A program made the translations under genes and the position numbers. 64,000 nucleotides of DNA from Paraburkholderia aromaticivorans (GTDB taxonomy: Bacteria; Pseudomonadota; Gammaproteobacteria; Burkholderiales; Burkholderiaceae). Positions within the stretch are counted from its first letter, which is position 1. Each line of letters opens with the position of its first letter. Positions 53,119-63,096 of this stretch are shown here, piece by piece. The DNA is taken from positions 434,001 through 498,000 of the forward strand of contig NZ_CP022991.1 of NCBI RefSeq assembly GCF_002278075.1, given 5' to 3'. A model generated the notes under the pieces. The model saw nothing but the letters and a program-made list of their open reading frames with translations, did not search any database and had not been told where the DNA came from.

Positions 53119-54477
53119 ATGTCCGCCATTATCGACAAAGCCAGGCAGCTGGATGAACTGCTGCACACCGCCGTTCAGGACGACGAGCAAAACGGTATAT
53201 TCCGTTGCCGCCGCGACATTTTCACCAACGCCGATTTATACGAACTCGAGATGAAACACATCTTCGAGAATAACTGGGTGTACCTGGCGCACGAAAGCCA
53301 GATTGCCAATAACAACGACTACTACACCACGTGGATTGGTCGTCAGCCTATTGTTATCACGCGCGACAAAGCCGGTGAGTTGCATGCGGTCATTAACGCT
53401 TGCGCACACAAGGGTGCGATGCTGTGTCGCCGCAAGCACGGCAATAAAGGCAGCTTCACCTGCCCGTTCCACGGCTGGACGTTTTCGAACTCGGGCAAGC
53501 TGCTCAAGGTAAAGGATGAGAAGACCACCGAGTATCCCGTGCAATTCAACAAGCAAGGCTCGCATGACCTGCGAAAGGTGGCCCGCTTCCAGAGCTATCA
53601 GGGTTTCCTGTTCGGCAGCTTGAACGCGGACGTGATGCCTCTCGAGGAATATCTGGGTGAGACAAAGGTCATCATCGATCAAATCGTCGCGCAGGCGCCG
53701 AACGGCCTCGAAGTGCTGCGCGGCAATTCATCCTACATCTACGACGGCAACTGGAAGATGCAGATGGAAAACGGCTGCGACGGCTACCACGTCAGCACCG
53801 TGCATTGGAACTATGCCGCAACGATGGGCCGGCGCAAGGAAGAGGGCACGAAGGCCGTGGATGCGAATGGCTGGAGCAAGTCGGTAGCCGGTGTTTACGG
53901 CTTCGAGCATGGCCACATCCTGCTGTGGACCAACTCGATGAACCCGGAAGTGCGTCCGGTCTATGAACATCGCGAAGAGATTGCGTCGCGCGTTGGTGAG
54001 GACAAGGCAAAGTTTATCGTCAACCAGACCCGCAATCTGTGCCTCTATCCGAATGTGTTCCTGATGGACCAGTTCAGCACGCAGATTCGGGTCGTGCGTC
54101 CCATCAGCGTCGATAAGACCGAAGTCAGCATCTTCTGCTTCGCTCCAAAGGGTGAAAGTGCGGAAAGCCGTGCGACCCGTATCCGCCAATACGAAGACTT
54201 CTTCAACGTGTCCGGTATGGGAACCAGCGACGACCTGGAAGAATTCCGCGCCTGTCAGTCAGGCTACGCGGGTTCGACGACGATGTGGAACGACCTTTCC
54301 CGCGGGGCGCCGCTGTGGATTCACGGTGCGGACGAGAACGCGAGGAACATGGGCCTGAACCCGCTGATCTCGGGCGAGCGCAGCGAGGATGAAGGGCTCT
54401 TCGTGGTCCAGCATGAATACTGGGTGAAGGTGATGCGCGACGCTCTGCAGAAGGAACAAGCGGAGGCGATGGTATGA
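53119..54477 (+). CDS. benA: Benzoate 1,2-dioxygenase large subunit
   Basis: A 452-residue ring-hydroxylating oxygenase alpha subunit. The Rieske [2Fe-2S] motif is [13 protein letters not shown]...TCPFHGW (C-x-H, C-x2-H), and the mononuclear iron site is [13 protein letters not shown] plus a downstream Asp. With BenB and BenC it converts benzoate to a cis-dihydrodiol acid using O2 and NADH. GGGGAGA sits 7 bases before the ATG at 53119. It overlaps benB by four bases. Confidence 0.95.
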   Translation: MSAIIDKARQLDELLHTAVQDDEQNGIFRCRRDIFTNADLYELEMKHIFENNWVYLAHESQIANNNDYYTTWIGRQPIVITRDKAGELHAVINACAHKGAMLCRRKHGNKGSFTCPFHGWTFSNSGKLLKVKDEKTTEYPVQFNKQGSHDLRKVARFQSYQGFLFGSLNADVMPLEEYLGETKVIIDQIVAQAPNGLEVLRGNSSYIYDGNWKMQMENGCDGYHVSTVHWNYAATMGRRKEEGTKAVDANGWSKSVAGVYGFEHGHILLWTNSMNPEVRPVYEHREEIASRVGEDKAKFIVNQTRNLCLYPNVFLMDQFSTQIRVVRPISVDKTEVSIFCFAPKGESAESRATRIRQYEDFFNVSGMGTSDDLEEFRACQSGYAGSTTMWNDLSRGAPLWIHGADENARNMGLNPLISGERSEDEGLFVVQHEYWVKVMRDALQKEQAEAMV

Positions 54478-54962
54478 ACTTCGATTATCAAGAAATCTGC
54501 GACGCGTTGTATCGGGAAGCGCGCTTTCTGGATGACCGCCAGTGGGACGAATGGCTTGCCTGCTACACCGAGGATGTTACCTACTGGATGCCCGCCTGGG
54601 ACGACGACGACAACCTCACTGAAGACCCGCACAGCCAGATCTCGCTGATGTACTACCCGGACCGTGGCGGACTCGAGGACCGAGTGTTTCGCATCAAGAC
54701 CGAACGCAGCGGCGCTTCGATGCCGGAACCGCGGACCAGCCACAACGTCACCAATGTGGAAGTGCTGGCGGAGCGCGAGAACGAAGTGGACGTTCGATAC
54801 AACTTCAACACGCTCAACCATCGCTACAAGGTTACTGACCAGTTTTTCGGCACCATCTACGTCACCTTCCGGAAGGTCGGCGAGCGCTTGTTGATTGCCA
54901 ACAAGAAGATTGCGCTTAAAAACGACTACATCCGCCAGGTACTCGACGTCTACCACGTCTGA
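54474..54962 (+). CDS. benB: Benzoate 1,2-dioxygenase small subunit
   Basis: A 162-residue beta subunit of the cone-fold family ([41 protein letters not shown], ending [14 protein letters not shown]). It gives the alpha3beta3 hexamer its structure. The ATG overlaps the benA stop (GTATGA), so the subunits are made in step. Confidence 0.95.
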   Translation: MNFDYQEICDALYREARFLDDRQWDEWLACYTEDVTYWMPAWDDDDNLTEDPHSQISLMYYPDRGGLEDRVFRIKTERSGASMPEPRTSHNVTNVEVLAERENEVDVRYNFNTLNHRYKVTDQFFGTIYVTFRKVGERLLIANKKIALKNDYIRQVLDVYHV

Positions 54963-55000
54963 TGCCAACGGTTGGAACGAGACAGGAAGCAGGAGGCAAC

Positions 55001-56023
55001 ATGACCAGTTACAACATTGCACTGAACTTCGAGGATGGGGTGACCCGCTTCGTCGAATGCAAGGCCGGCGAGAAGGTTCTCGACGCCGCCTTTCGCGCCA
55101 GGATCAACCTGCCGATGGATTGCTCCGACGGCGTATGCGGCACCTGCAAGTGCCGAGCCGAGAGCGGCAGTTACGACCTGGGCGACGATTACATCGAAGA
55201 CGCGCTGAGCGACGAGGAGAAAGAAAGCGGCTTAGTCCTCACGTGCCAGATGGTGCCGCAAAGCGACTGCGTGATTGCCGTGCCGGCGTCGTCGGCGGTG
55301 TGCAAGACAGAACAGAGCAAGTTTGCCGCGACTGTCAGCAAGGTCGAACCGCATAACGACGCAGCCGTCGTGCTCGAGTTGGATGTGGACGCGGCCGCGC
55401 CCGTGTTTCTGGCAGGCCAGTACGTCAATATCGACGTCCCCGGCAGCGGCCAGCATCGTTCGTATTCGTTCTCGTCAGCACCGGGCGAAACCAGAATCAG
55501 CTTTCTGATCAAGAAGATTCCCGGTGGTTTGATGAGCACGTGGCTCGAGTCCGCGCAGCCGGGCGACGACGTGCAGTTCACCGGGCCGCTCGGAAGCTTT
55601 TATCTGCGCCCGGTTGAGCGGCCGCTGCTATTCCTTGCTGGCGGCACCGGTCTGGCTCCCTTCCTGGCGATGCTGGAGGTGCTGGCGCGCACGAATTCCC
55701 AGCAGAGGATCCATCTGATTTACGGCGTGACGAGAGAGCTCGACCTCGTGCAGGTCGATGCGATCGAAGCCTACGTCGCCAGGCTGCCGAACTTCACTTA
55801 TAGCACCGTCGTTGCCGATGCGGAGTCGAACCATCCCCGCAAAGGCTGGGTGACACAGCACATGCCGGTCGAGTCGTTGAACGACGGCGATGTCGACGTG
55901 TATCTGTGCGGCCCCCCTCCGATGGTCGACGCGGTACGTAAGTATTTCGATGAGAACGGCGTGAAGCCGAACAGCTTCCACTACGAGAAGTTCACCCCCA
56001 ACACTGCACCGGAGCCCGCATGA
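55001..56023 (+). CDS. benC: Benzoate dioxygenase reductase
   Basis: A 340-residue NADH-dependent electron-transfer flavoprotein. The plant-type ferredoxin domain comes first (CSDGVCGTCKCRAESG with a fourth Cys later in TCQM), then the FAD domain (RSYSFSS) and NADH domain (LAGGTGLAPFLAML). AGGAGG is 5 bases before the ATG at 55001; a frame extension upstream overlaps benB and is not used. Confidence 0.95.
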   Translation: MTSYNIALNFEDGVTRFVECKAGEKVLDAAFRARINLPMDCSDGVCGTCKCRAESGSYDLGDDYIEDALSDEEKESGLVLTCQMVPQSDCVIAVPASSAVCKTEQSKFAATVSKVEPHNDAAVVLELDVDAAAPVFLAGQYVNIDVPGSGQHRSYSFSSAPGETRISFLIKKIPGGLMSTWLESAQPGDDVQFTGPLGSFYLRPVERPLLFLAGGTGLAPFLAMLEVLARTNSQQRIHLIYGVTRELDLVQVDAIEAYVARLPNFTYSTVVADAESNHPRKGWVTQHMPVESLNDGDVDVYLCGPPPMVDAVRKYFDENGVKPNSFHYEKFTPNTAPEPA

Positions 56024-56796
56024 GCGCCGACCGATTTGCCGGCAAGGTCATGGTCGTCACGGGCGCGGCGCAAGGTATCGGCCGGGGCGTGGCTTTACGG
56101 GCAGCGGCCGAAGGCGCCAAAGTGCTGCTGGTGGATCGGGCCGAGTTCATTTCCGAGGTCGCGGCCGAAGCGAACAGTGATGACGCGGCCGGGTTCGTGG
56201 CCGACCTCGAGACCTACGAGGGCGCCGCATCGGCAATCGCTTTCGCCGCGAAAAAGTTTGGTCGAGTGGACATTCTCGTCAACGGCGTTGGCGGTGCGAT
56301 TCGCATGCGTCCTTTCGCCGAGTTCGAACCGGCACACATCGACGCCGAGATCCGCCGTTCGCTTATGCCCACTCTGTACGCTTGCCACGCGGTGCTTCCG
56401 TTTATGCTGGAGCAAGGCGGAGGAACCATTGTCAACGTGTCATCGAATGCTACGCGTGGCATCCGTCGCGTGCCGTACTCGGCGGCCAAGGGTGGCGTGA
56501 ACGCACTGACGCAGTCTCTCGCCATGGAATACGGTGAGCACGGAATTCGCGTCGTAGCGGCCGCGCCGGGCGGAACCGAGGCCCCGCCTCGCCGGGTGCC
56601 GCGGAACGCTTCCGGGGACACCGCGCAGGAGAAGGTCTGGATGGGTGAAGCCGTGAAGCAGGTCACGGAGTCGACGTTCTTCAAGCGCTACGGCACGCTC
56701 GAGGAACAAATTGCACCGATTCTGTTTCTCGCGTCTGATGACGCAGGCTATATCACTGGCGCAGTACTCCCGGTCGCCGGTGGGGACAACGGCTGA
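56020..56796 (+). CDS. benD: cis-1,2-dihydroxycyclohexa-3,5-diene-1-carboxylate dehydrogenase
   Basis: A 258-residue SDR: VTGAAQGIGRGVA, NGVGG (family variant of NNAG), active-site YSAAKGG, and the terminal YITGAVLPVAGGDNG. It oxidises the dihydrodiol acid to catechol with loss of CO2. Its ATG overlaps the benC stop (ATGA). Confidence 0.94.
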   Translation: MSADRFAGKVMVVTGAAQGIGRGVALRAAAEGAKVLLVDRAEFISEVAAEANSDDAAGFVADLETYEGAASAIAFAAKKFGRVDILVNGVGGAIRMRPFAEFEPAHIDAEIRRSLMPTLYACHAVLPFMLEQGGGTIVNVSSNATRGIRRVPYSAAKGGVNALTQSLAMEYGEHGIRVVAAAPGGTEAPPRRVPRNASGDTAQEKVWMGEAVKQVTESTFFKRYGTLEEQIAPILFLASDDAGYITGAVLPVAGGDNG

Positions 56797-56841
56797 CAAC
56801 GCCGACAATCGCAAGTTCGTACTGGAAAGGAAGCGAGATCC

Positions 56842-57240
56842 GTGACTGAACGCAAAGCCATCATCCCGGCGGGTATGGAAGCGGTGTACGAGAAGATTCG
56901 TTATGCGCCCGCTATCAAGGCCGGCAACACCATTTACGTATCCGGCCAGATTGGCCGCGACGCGTCCATGCAGCTCGTCGAAGGTCGCGAGGCCCAGATG
57001 GTCCAGGCCTTCGAAAACCTCAAGCTTGTTCTGGATGCCGCGGGCGCGTCGTTGAGCGACGTGGTTGACCTGACCACGTTCCATACCGACATGCGCGACC
57101 TTCCGCTCTTCATGCAGGTGCGTGACCGGTATCTTGCGACGCACCCGCGACCGGCCTGGACGGCAGTCGGCGCACATATGCTCGGCGGGACGGCCGGCTA
57201 TATCGTCGAAATCAAGGCTGTGGCAATACTGCCTGGGTAG
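56842..57240 (+). CDS. RidA family protein at the end of the ben operon
   Basis: A 132-residue RidA (YjgF/UK114) fold: IRYAPAIKAGNTIYVSGQIG, AFENLKLVLDAAGASLSDVVDLTTF and the arginine of RDRYLATHPRPAWTAVGAHML. RidA proteins hydrolyse imines/enamines; some relatives in aromatic pathways act as deaminases or 2-aminomuconate-type enzymes. It starts GTG with AAAGGA 9 bases upstream, 46 bases after benD, and so probably shares its transcript. Confidence 0.87.
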   Translation: MTERKAIIPAGMEAVYEKIRYAPAIKAGNTIYVSGQIGRDASMQLVEGREAQMVQAFENLKLVLDAAGASLSDVVDLTTFHTDMRDLPLFMQVRDRYLATHPRPAWTAVGAHMLGGTAGYIVEIKAVAILPG

Positions 57241-57450
57241 GGTGCGGCTATCGCATTCCCTCAAAAAGCAGGTGGGTGTGTCTGGCGAAATCTGTCAGCC
57301 GGCAAGACACGAGGTCGTTGAGCTGCGTTCGGATCGCGCGGATGACATAACGTCATTTTCGATGAGCGCGGCCATCCGCTCCAGGTCGCCACGCGCGTCG
57401 CCATGCTGGATGGCGCGTAGTCCATGTCGGCTTACTGCGCACGCAACCGC
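57241..57450. other. Gap after the ben operon with coding-like debris
   Basis: Minus-strand frames here read LRAIQHGDARGDLERMAALI and, one base off, VIRAIRTQLNDLVSCRLTDF. They look like the broken end of a protein, possibly continuing from the ppdK fragment, but I cannot assign them. The ben transcript should end here; no clear terminator is seen. Confidence 0.35.
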
Positions 57451-57995
57451 TCAAGGCGTGCCTGCAGTTCGCGTCTGCAGCATGTACAAGCGCGCATCCT
57501 GCACGGTGAACTCGATGTCCTGCATGTCGCCGAACGCGCGCTCGAGGCGCGTCGCGGCGTCACGCAACGCTTCCCAAACCGCGGGCATCGCGTGAGCGAA
57601 TGCTTCGTGGCCATGCGCGTTACGCCGGCCCGAGACGACATGTTCGCCCTGCGCGTTGAACAGAAAATCGACCCACAGCGTCGGCTCGCCGCTGATCGGG
57701 TCTCGTGTGAATCCGACCCCCGCGCCCGAACGCCCCTCCGCATTGCCGAATACCATTGCCTGCACGGTCACGGCGGTCCAGATTGCATCGCTGATGCCGC
57801 ACTGTTTGCGGCACGCACGGGCCCTGTTTGACTGCCAGCTTGTCAGCACGGCGCCAATGGCGTTCGCCAGTTGAACCTGCGGATCCTGCGGAAATGGCTG
57901 GCCGGCGACGCGCTCGTAGGCGGCGAGGCAACGATGGGTGAGGTCGCGCAGTTCGGCGGAATCGAGGACGACATGTCCAGGATGCAGGTTGGATC
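57451..57995 (-). pseudogene. Internal fragment of pyruvate, phosphate dikinase
   Basis: The minus-strand frame reads GQPFPQDPQVQLANAIGAV, AVTVQAMVFGNAEGRSGAGV, GFTRDPISG and DIEFTVQDARLYMLQTRTAG, a stretch near the N-terminal ATP-grasp domain of PpdK. The ATP-binding start, the histidine domain and the PEP-binding barrel are missing. It abuts the nitroreductase gene stop at 58023, suggesting a deletion boundary. Confidence 0.82.
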
Positions 57996-58022
57996 AGCGT
58001 CAGCGTGCGAAAGTCGCCTAGG

Positions 58023-59111
58023 TTAACCCAGCACCGCCTGCACGGGACGGCGGAGCGAAAGCGGTAGCGTCGGCCCATAGCCGAAGCGCAGAACGATATC
58101 AGGCCGCCGGCCAGCGTCGCCGACGAGGGCTGCCAGTTCTGGACGAAAGCGCGCGACCTCGATGGGCTGATTGATGAAGGCGACCTTGATCCCAAGGTGC
58201 GCCGCTGTCAGCGCGAAGCGCTGACAGGACCGGCCGACCCTGATCCAATGCATCTTGTCTTGCCGATCGCCGACAAACACGGCGACGCCTGCTGAAGAAT
58301 CGATTTGGCGGGCACAGGTGTCGTTCTCTGTTCGGGCATTGAAGAACCGTTCGAACGCGAAGCGGCCAAGAACGTTGGGCAGCACGGGATTCCCGCTTGC
58401 GGCGGAGAACAGGCCATCGCCCGAGGCCAGGGCGCTGCGCGGGTTGAACCGGATCCACCGCTTCAGTTCGCTAATGAAAGCCGGGTCCGCCATTTGAACG
58501 CCGTTGGCGGCAACAATCAGATCTCTCACCTTGCCGATTCGTACCCGGTCCGTGAGGAGGGTCAGGTGAACGCCAGGCGTGTCGGCCGCCTGTTCGAGGA
58601 ACGCGAGGTCCGCAACAGGAATGGGACGCCTGTCATATTCGACGCGCGTCGATTGTCGTTGGGTAATGGCGGCATAGAGCGGACTCGTGCTCATCGATCC
58701 GCTTGCGAATGCATAGCGTGCGCCGTCTGCCTCGGGAGTCATCTGAACCTCGCCGGGCCATCCCGTTGCCGCAGCCGCGATGGCGAGGTTTTCCGCCGCG
58801 CATCCCAGGCTCACAAACAGATGATGATCGTTCGGGTCAACAGCGGGTGTGCGGCGGGAGAAGTCCGGCAGAATGTCGATGAACCCGTCACCGGCGTGAA
58901 ATCGCCAAGGCTGTGTATTGTGACTGTTAGCGGCAAGCGTTGCATAGCGGACGAGGTCGCGAATGTTCGGCGGCACGGTCAGATCGGCGCGCAGGCGCTT
59001 TGCATAGGCCTCATAGTCCGTCATCGATCCCACGGACGACATCCAGGCAGTCGTGCTGCCCGCCAGCATCAGGGCGCCACCAGCGCCGATGAAAAACGTT
59101 CGCCTGTTCAT
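58023..59111 (-). CDS. Acg-like nitroreductase-family protein with Tat signal
   Basis: A 362-residue flavin protein. The N-terminus MNRRTFFIGAGGALMLAG is a twin-arginine signal (RRTFF, then a hydrophobic stretch). The nitroreductase fold follows in two halves (RDLVRYATLAANSHNTQPWRF, SLGCAAENLAIAAAATGWPG, VGRSCQRFALTAAHLGIKVAFINQP, ending LRFGYGPTLPLSLRRPV). It would be exported folded with FMN. Function of this Acg-like group is unsettled. The ATG at 59111 is chosen since the signal begins there. Confidence 0.85.
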   Translation of the reverse strand: MNRRTFFIGAGGALMLAGSTTAWMSSVGSMTDYEAYAKRLRADLTVPPNIRDLVRYATLAANSHNTQPWRFHAGDGFIDILPDFSRRTPAVDPNDHHLFVSLGCAAENLAIAAAATGWPGEVQMTPEADGARYAFASGSMSTSPLYAAITQRQSTRVEYDRRPIPVADLAFLEQAADTPGVHLTLLTDRVRIGKVRDLIVAANGVQMADPAFISELKRWIRFNPRSALASGDGLFSAASGNPVLPNVLGRFAFERFFNARTENDTCARQIDSSAGVAVFVGDRQDKMHWIRVGRSCQRFALTAAHLGIKVAFINQPIEVARFRPELAALVGDAGRRPDIVLRFGYGPTLPLSLRRPVQAVLG

Positions 59112-59300
59112 AGCACATTCCGTACGTTGTCGTGGCTGTCGCGTCGGGGCCGGCGGCGAGCGTGCGATCGCGACAAAGGATGCGCAACCCGTTCGCGCAG
59201 TGCGCGCCGCGAAGTCGATCGTAGTCTGCCATTGATCTGTGTCAACGGGTGGATGAGACGTCGGTCCATGCTGGGTCCGTATCGAGACTGGAGACGATCC

Positions 59301-59753
59301 ATGAATGAGCAGATCAAGGAAAAGATACTGGCACTGCTGGATCAGCACCGGATCATGACGATCGCCACGCTAAGGTCGGACGGCTGGCCGCAGGCCACAA
59401 CCGTAGGCTACGTGAATGAGGGGCTTACGCTTTACTTCCTTTGCGGTCTGGATAGTCAGAAGGCAGCCAATCTGGCCAGAGATGCCCGCGTCTCGCTTGC
59501 GATCGATCATGACACTTCGGATCTGATGGCGATTACTGGTTTGTCCATGGCGGCGCACGCGCGACCGGTGACAGATCGTACTGAAGCGGAAAAGGTCCTG
59601 CGCATGCTTGCGCTCAAGTATCCGGAACAGGTTACTTTGCCGATGCCAATGCCGTCCCCTGAAGATGTCCGAATATTCCGAGTCACGCCGACGGTCATTT
59701 CCGTGCTCGACTATTCGCAAGGCTTCGGCCACACGGATCTCGTCACGTGCTAA
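59301..59753 (+). CDS. Pyridoxamine 5'-phosphate oxidase-fold flavin protein
   Basis: A 150-residue split-barrel protein: KEKILALLDQHRIMTIATLRSDGWPQATTVGYV, LYFLCGLDSQKAANLARDARVSLAI and the ending RVTPTVISVLDYSQGF. It belongs to the PNPOx-like FMN/F420 or haem-binding family; general role in redox or detoxification is inferred. GGAGA lies 7 bases before the ATG. It is divergent from the Acg-like gene across 190 bases. Confidence 0.85.
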   Translation: MNEQIKEKILALLDQHRIMTIATLRSDGWPQATTVGYVNEGLTLYFLCGLDSQKAANLARDARVSLAIDHDTSDLMAITGLSMAAHARPVTDRTEAEKVLRMLALKYPEQVTLPMPMPSPEDVRIFRVTPTVISVLDYSQGFGHTDLVTC

Positions 59754-59772
59754 AACCCGTTTCGTGAGATGG

Positions 59773-60228
59773 ATGCGGCAAACCATGAGACGGTGCGCTT
59801 GCAGGCGGATCAGATGGGCGGCCTGTGCCAAGGCAGGCAGTGTGTATGCCTTGAGCGTTTTCGCGATCGGCTTTGCCCTCGGAGCGATCCGCATCCTGCT
59901 GCTTGTCCCGCGTCTGGGGGACACGGCCTCTGTATCGCTGGAAACTCCGGTCATGCTTGCCGTGAGCTGGAGGATGTCGCGATGGAGCGCAAAAAAACAC
60001 GGCTTGTTGACCGATACCCGCGGCGCGTTGTCGATGGGCGCAATCGCCGCTGCCGTCCTGATGTCTGCGGAGTTGGCAACCGCGGTGCTTTGCTTCAACA
60101 GGACTGTGGCCGAGTACTTTGCCGGATTCCGGTCGATGGCCGGGGCGATCGGACTCGCGGCCCAACTTTGCTTCGCCAGCTTCCCATTCCTGCAGGCCAC
60201 CAGGAACCGAATCGCCTCTAGTGCGTGA
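59773..60228 (+). CDS. Small membrane protein of unknown function
   Basis: A 151-residue protein with four hydrophobic segments (about residues 23-44, 55-72, 85-108, 122-140). It starts 20 bases after the PNPOx-like gene with no good ribosome-binding site (ATG at 59773 or 59785). It may be translationally linked. I do not recognise a family. Confidence 0.65.
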   Translation: MRQTMRRCACRRIRWAACAKAGSVYALSVFAIGFALGAIRILLLVPRLGDTASVSLETPVMLAVSWRMSRWSAKKHGLLTDTRGALSMGAIAAAVLMSAELATAVLCFNRTVAEYFAGFRSMAGAIGLAAQLCFASFPFLQATRNRIASSA

Positions 60229-60322
60229 AGGCGCTTGCCGAAAACCAGGTGGGCGCCGACCGCTTTTCCATAGCGAAACGCCCCGCATGTTCGCTCGTGA
60301 GATGCCGGCGTACAGCCGACGT

Positions 60323-62500
60323 TCAATACATATAGCCGACGGCGAGCATGATGGAGCGATCGTCGCCGAGTGCGACCGCGTTGCTCAGGCCGCCAGTGTA
60401 GTAGTGTTTGTTGAAGATATTGCTCAGGCGCAACGAGGTGTGCCATCGCGGTGCCGTATAACTTACACCGACGTCGCTGACAACAAAGCCCGGAATCGTG
60501 TAGCCGTACGCGTAGAGATTACTCTGACCGCGCACGCCCCCGTTGATTTCCCAGCGATAGAGTTCGCCCGGCAGCTTGTAGCGCGTAAACACGTTAAAGC
60601 TGTGACGTGGCACGTTGTTGATGCGCTCGCCGTCCGTCGACGGCACCTGGCCGCCGTCGTCGGCTATCACGGCAGCGGTGTAGGCGTAGCCACCGGTCAC
60701 GCTCAAGTGTTTCGTCAATTCAGTGTTGAAGCCGAATTCGAAGCCGCGAGAATGTTCCTCGCCCACAGCGATACTGTAGCCGTCGTTAATCGGATCGTCT
60801 TCGAGCACGTTGCGGCGACGTAGGTCGAAAGCCGCGACCGTCACGCTGGTGCGTCCTTTTTCCACGTCGAACTTCACGCCCGCTTCCCATTGCTTGCCGG
60901 TCTCAGGATCAAAGACCTTGCCGTTTACGTCCGCGCCGCTGTTCGGATAGAACGACGTCGCATAGCTCACGTAGGGCCGAACGCCAGGGAACAGTTCGTA
61001 CATCAGGGCGACGGAGCCCGTGGTTGCGCTGGACGGATTTCCACTGCGCAGGTTGGTGAGTTTGTTGAGCGCGTCGCTCGACGCGTCGTCGTAGCGCACG
61101 CCCGCGAGCACGCGCCAGCGCTCGCCGAGCGCGATCTGATCGCGCAGATAGAAGCCGAGGTCGCGAATCGTCGTGTAGGTGTGCGTCTTCGGGTTGGCCG
61201 GGCAGGTGATCGTGCCAGTGTAGACCGGGTTGTACATATTGATCGAGCCGACCGTGCACGTGTACGAGGTCGCGTCCTCGCGTCCGCGCATGTAGTCGAT
61301 GCCCGCCGTGACTTCATGGCGTCCGAGCGCGGTGTCGAAGGTCTTTTGCGCGTTGTTGTCCAGCGAGATCGTGTCTCCGGACCATTGCGAATCCGTGGCG
61401 GTACGGCTGAGCGTGACGCCGTTCGAGGCGACCTTGCCGTTGCCGACGAGTTGACCGCCGAGTGAAAACTGCTGCCAGCGGAAATTCTGGTTCACGGTCC
61501 ACCCCGAATCGAAATGATGGGCGAAGCTGTAGCCGACGCGCGCCTCGTGCCCTGAATAGGGCTGCTCGTCAGGCTCGCCGGTAAACAGGCTGCGTGAGAG
61601 GCTGCCGTGCGCGTTTGACAGGACGGAGCCGGACCACGGCAGGCCCTGCTGACGGATGTAATTGCGTTCTTGATAGCTCGTCAGGATCGTGAATTCGGTG
61701 CGTGGGCCAAGATCCAGCGACAGCGACGGCGCGATGTAGCGATTGCGCGACCAGACGTAATCGGTGGCGTCGTTCGAGTTCATCGCGAGCGCATTGAGGC
61801 GGAACGCGGCTTTGCCGTTCTCCGACAGCGGCGTGCCCATGTCGACGCTCGCCTGATAATAGCCGTGGCTGCCTGCCGTGAGGTCCAGGTTGGCGAACTC
61901 ATCGGCTTCCGGACGCTTGCTGACCATATTGACCATGCCGCCGGGTAGCACGAGCCCGGAGAGCAGTGTAGCCGGACCCTTGAGCACTTCGATCTGCTGC
62001 ATGCCGAAAACCTCTTCGGCAAACCGGTTGTTGACCGCCGTGCGCAGCCCGTCGAGATAGACCGAATCCGATGCGGTCTGTCCGCGGATGATGAAGTCGT
62101 CCCAGCCGCGACGACCATAAGTGCCGGAGATCACGCCGGGCACGTTGTGCAAGGCTTCGTTGAGAGTCTGGACCTGTTGCGCGTCCATCAGATCACGTGT
62201 CACAACGCTGATTGATTGCGGCGTTTCGCTCAATGGAACGGATGACTTCGTGACTTGTGCCGTGGCAGGCATGTCGAACGCGGTGCTCGGCGATCTAGTC
62301 TCCGTGACTTTCATCGCGGGGAGTTCGCTGTCGGCAACGCTCGCGGCGGAGTCGGTTTCGTGGTCGGCAGGCGCGGATGGCAAGCTCGATGAAGGCGAAG
62401 AGGCGGTGGATGAGTCCGAAGTGGCGGCTTGCGCGTAGGATTGGGACGAACCGAACGCAAAAACGGTAAGGATAGCGAAATAGATGGAATGAGGACGCAT
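60323..62500 (-). CDS. TonB-dependent siderophore receptor
   Basis: A 725-residue outer-membrane receptor. A signal peptide is at 1-23. The plug domain follows: ETPQSISVVTRDLMDAQQVQTLNEAL, GVISGTYGRRGWDDFIIRGQ, IEVLKGPATLLSGLVLPGGMVNMVSKRP. The rest is a 22-strand barrel ending with an aromatic (VGYMY). The ferrichrome/ferrioxamine-type plug motifs suggest a hydroxamate or mixed siderophore. No TonB or transport genes lie beside it. A Fur box lies 49 bases upstream. Confidence 0.92.
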   Translation of the reverse strand: MRPHSIYFAILTVFAFGSSQSYAQAATSDSSTASSPSSSLPSAPADHETDSAASVADSELPAMKVTETRSPSTAFDMPATAQVTKSSVPLSETPQSISVVTRDLMDAQQVQTLNEALHNVPGVISGTYGRRGWDDFIIRGQTASDSVYLDGLRTAVNNRFAEEVFGMQQIEVLKGPATLLSGLVLPGGMVNMVSKRPEADEFANLDLTAGSHGYYQASVDMGTPLSENGKAAFRLNALAMNSNDATDYVWSRNRYIAPSLSLDLGPRTEFTILTSYQERNYIRQQGLPWSGSVLSNAHGSLSRSLFTGEPDEQPYSGHEARVGYSFAHHFDSGWTVNQNFRWQQFSLGGQLVGNGKVASNGVTLSRTATDSQWSGDTISLDNNAQKTFDTALGRHEVTAGIDYMRGREDATSYTCTVGSINMYNPVYTGTITCPANPKTHTYTTIRDLGFYLRDQIALGERWRVLAGVRYDDASSDALNKLTNLRSGNPSSATTGSVALMYELFPGVRPYVSYATSFYPNSGADVNGKVFDPETGKQWEAGVKFDVEKGRTSVTVAAFDLRRRNVLEDDPINDGYSIAVGEEHSRGFEFGFNTELTKHLSVTGGYAYTAAVIADDGGQVPSTDGERINNVPRHSFNVFTRYKLPGELYRWEINGGVRGQSNLYAYGYTIPGFVVSDVGVSYTAPRWHTSLRLSNIFNKHYYTGGLSNAVALGDDRSIMLAVGYMY

Positions 62501-62548
62501 CGGTAATGGAGAAGAGCCAGCCTGCGCAAGAGGGTCGTAGAATTACTT

Positions 62549-62567
62549 TGAAATGAGAATCATTATC
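62549..62567. promoter_or_regulatory. Fur box of the siderophore receptor gene
   Basis: TGAAATGAGAATCATTATC matches 15 of 19 bases of the consensus GATAATGATAATCATTATC and lies 49-67 bases upstream of the receptor start. It implies repression by Fur when iron is plentiful. Confidence 0.8.
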
Positions 62568-63096
62568 AATTGCGGGATCATACTACGGGTTTGCCCTGTC
62601 CCGCAATGGCCAGTACGCGCGGATCGGTGTCTTTCCTCGCGGCGGCATCCGACTTCAACGGATGCACAAGTTCGATCCACCTTTGCCGTTTGGTGCGTCG
62701 GATATCAAGTCGCCACAGGGATCGGACCGCCAGTAGGTGTTTGAACCGAATGCGACCGCACGATCGCGGCGCGGCTCTATCCGTCCATAGACGAGTCGAT
62801 GGATCTGAACCGCCGATGGGCGCGGGCCCCAGATTGAACATATGACGCGTATCGGTTGTACAACGCGCGTCGCTCCCGCGGATGCATCGAAGCGACCGAT
62901 CTCGGGTGACACGTCGAGTGGGCTGGGTGCAATTGCGCGCCGCGGCATGAACGTTGCGCGGAAAAAGTTGGAAAACCCTTTGTTTTGGCCGCGCGAATCG
63001 GCGCTGACGAAAATATCGAACATTCACGCTGCGGCAGGGCGGCCGATCTTCTCTGAAGTGGATCGTCTTCCGCCCGTGGCCATTACTGGAGAAATC
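62568..63096. other. 530-base gap upstream of the alpha/beta hydrolase
   Basis: No supported gene. Minus-strand frames contain words that faintly recall IS5-type transposase ends (DAQW-like, out of frame), but not enough to call an element. The hydrolase promoter should be near 63,000-63,080. Confidence 0.4.

Noticed and set aside
62578..63027. Possible IS5-type transposase fragment on the minus strand
   Set aside because: Only a few out-of-frame words recall the transposase N-terminus; there are no inverted repeats or further motifs.
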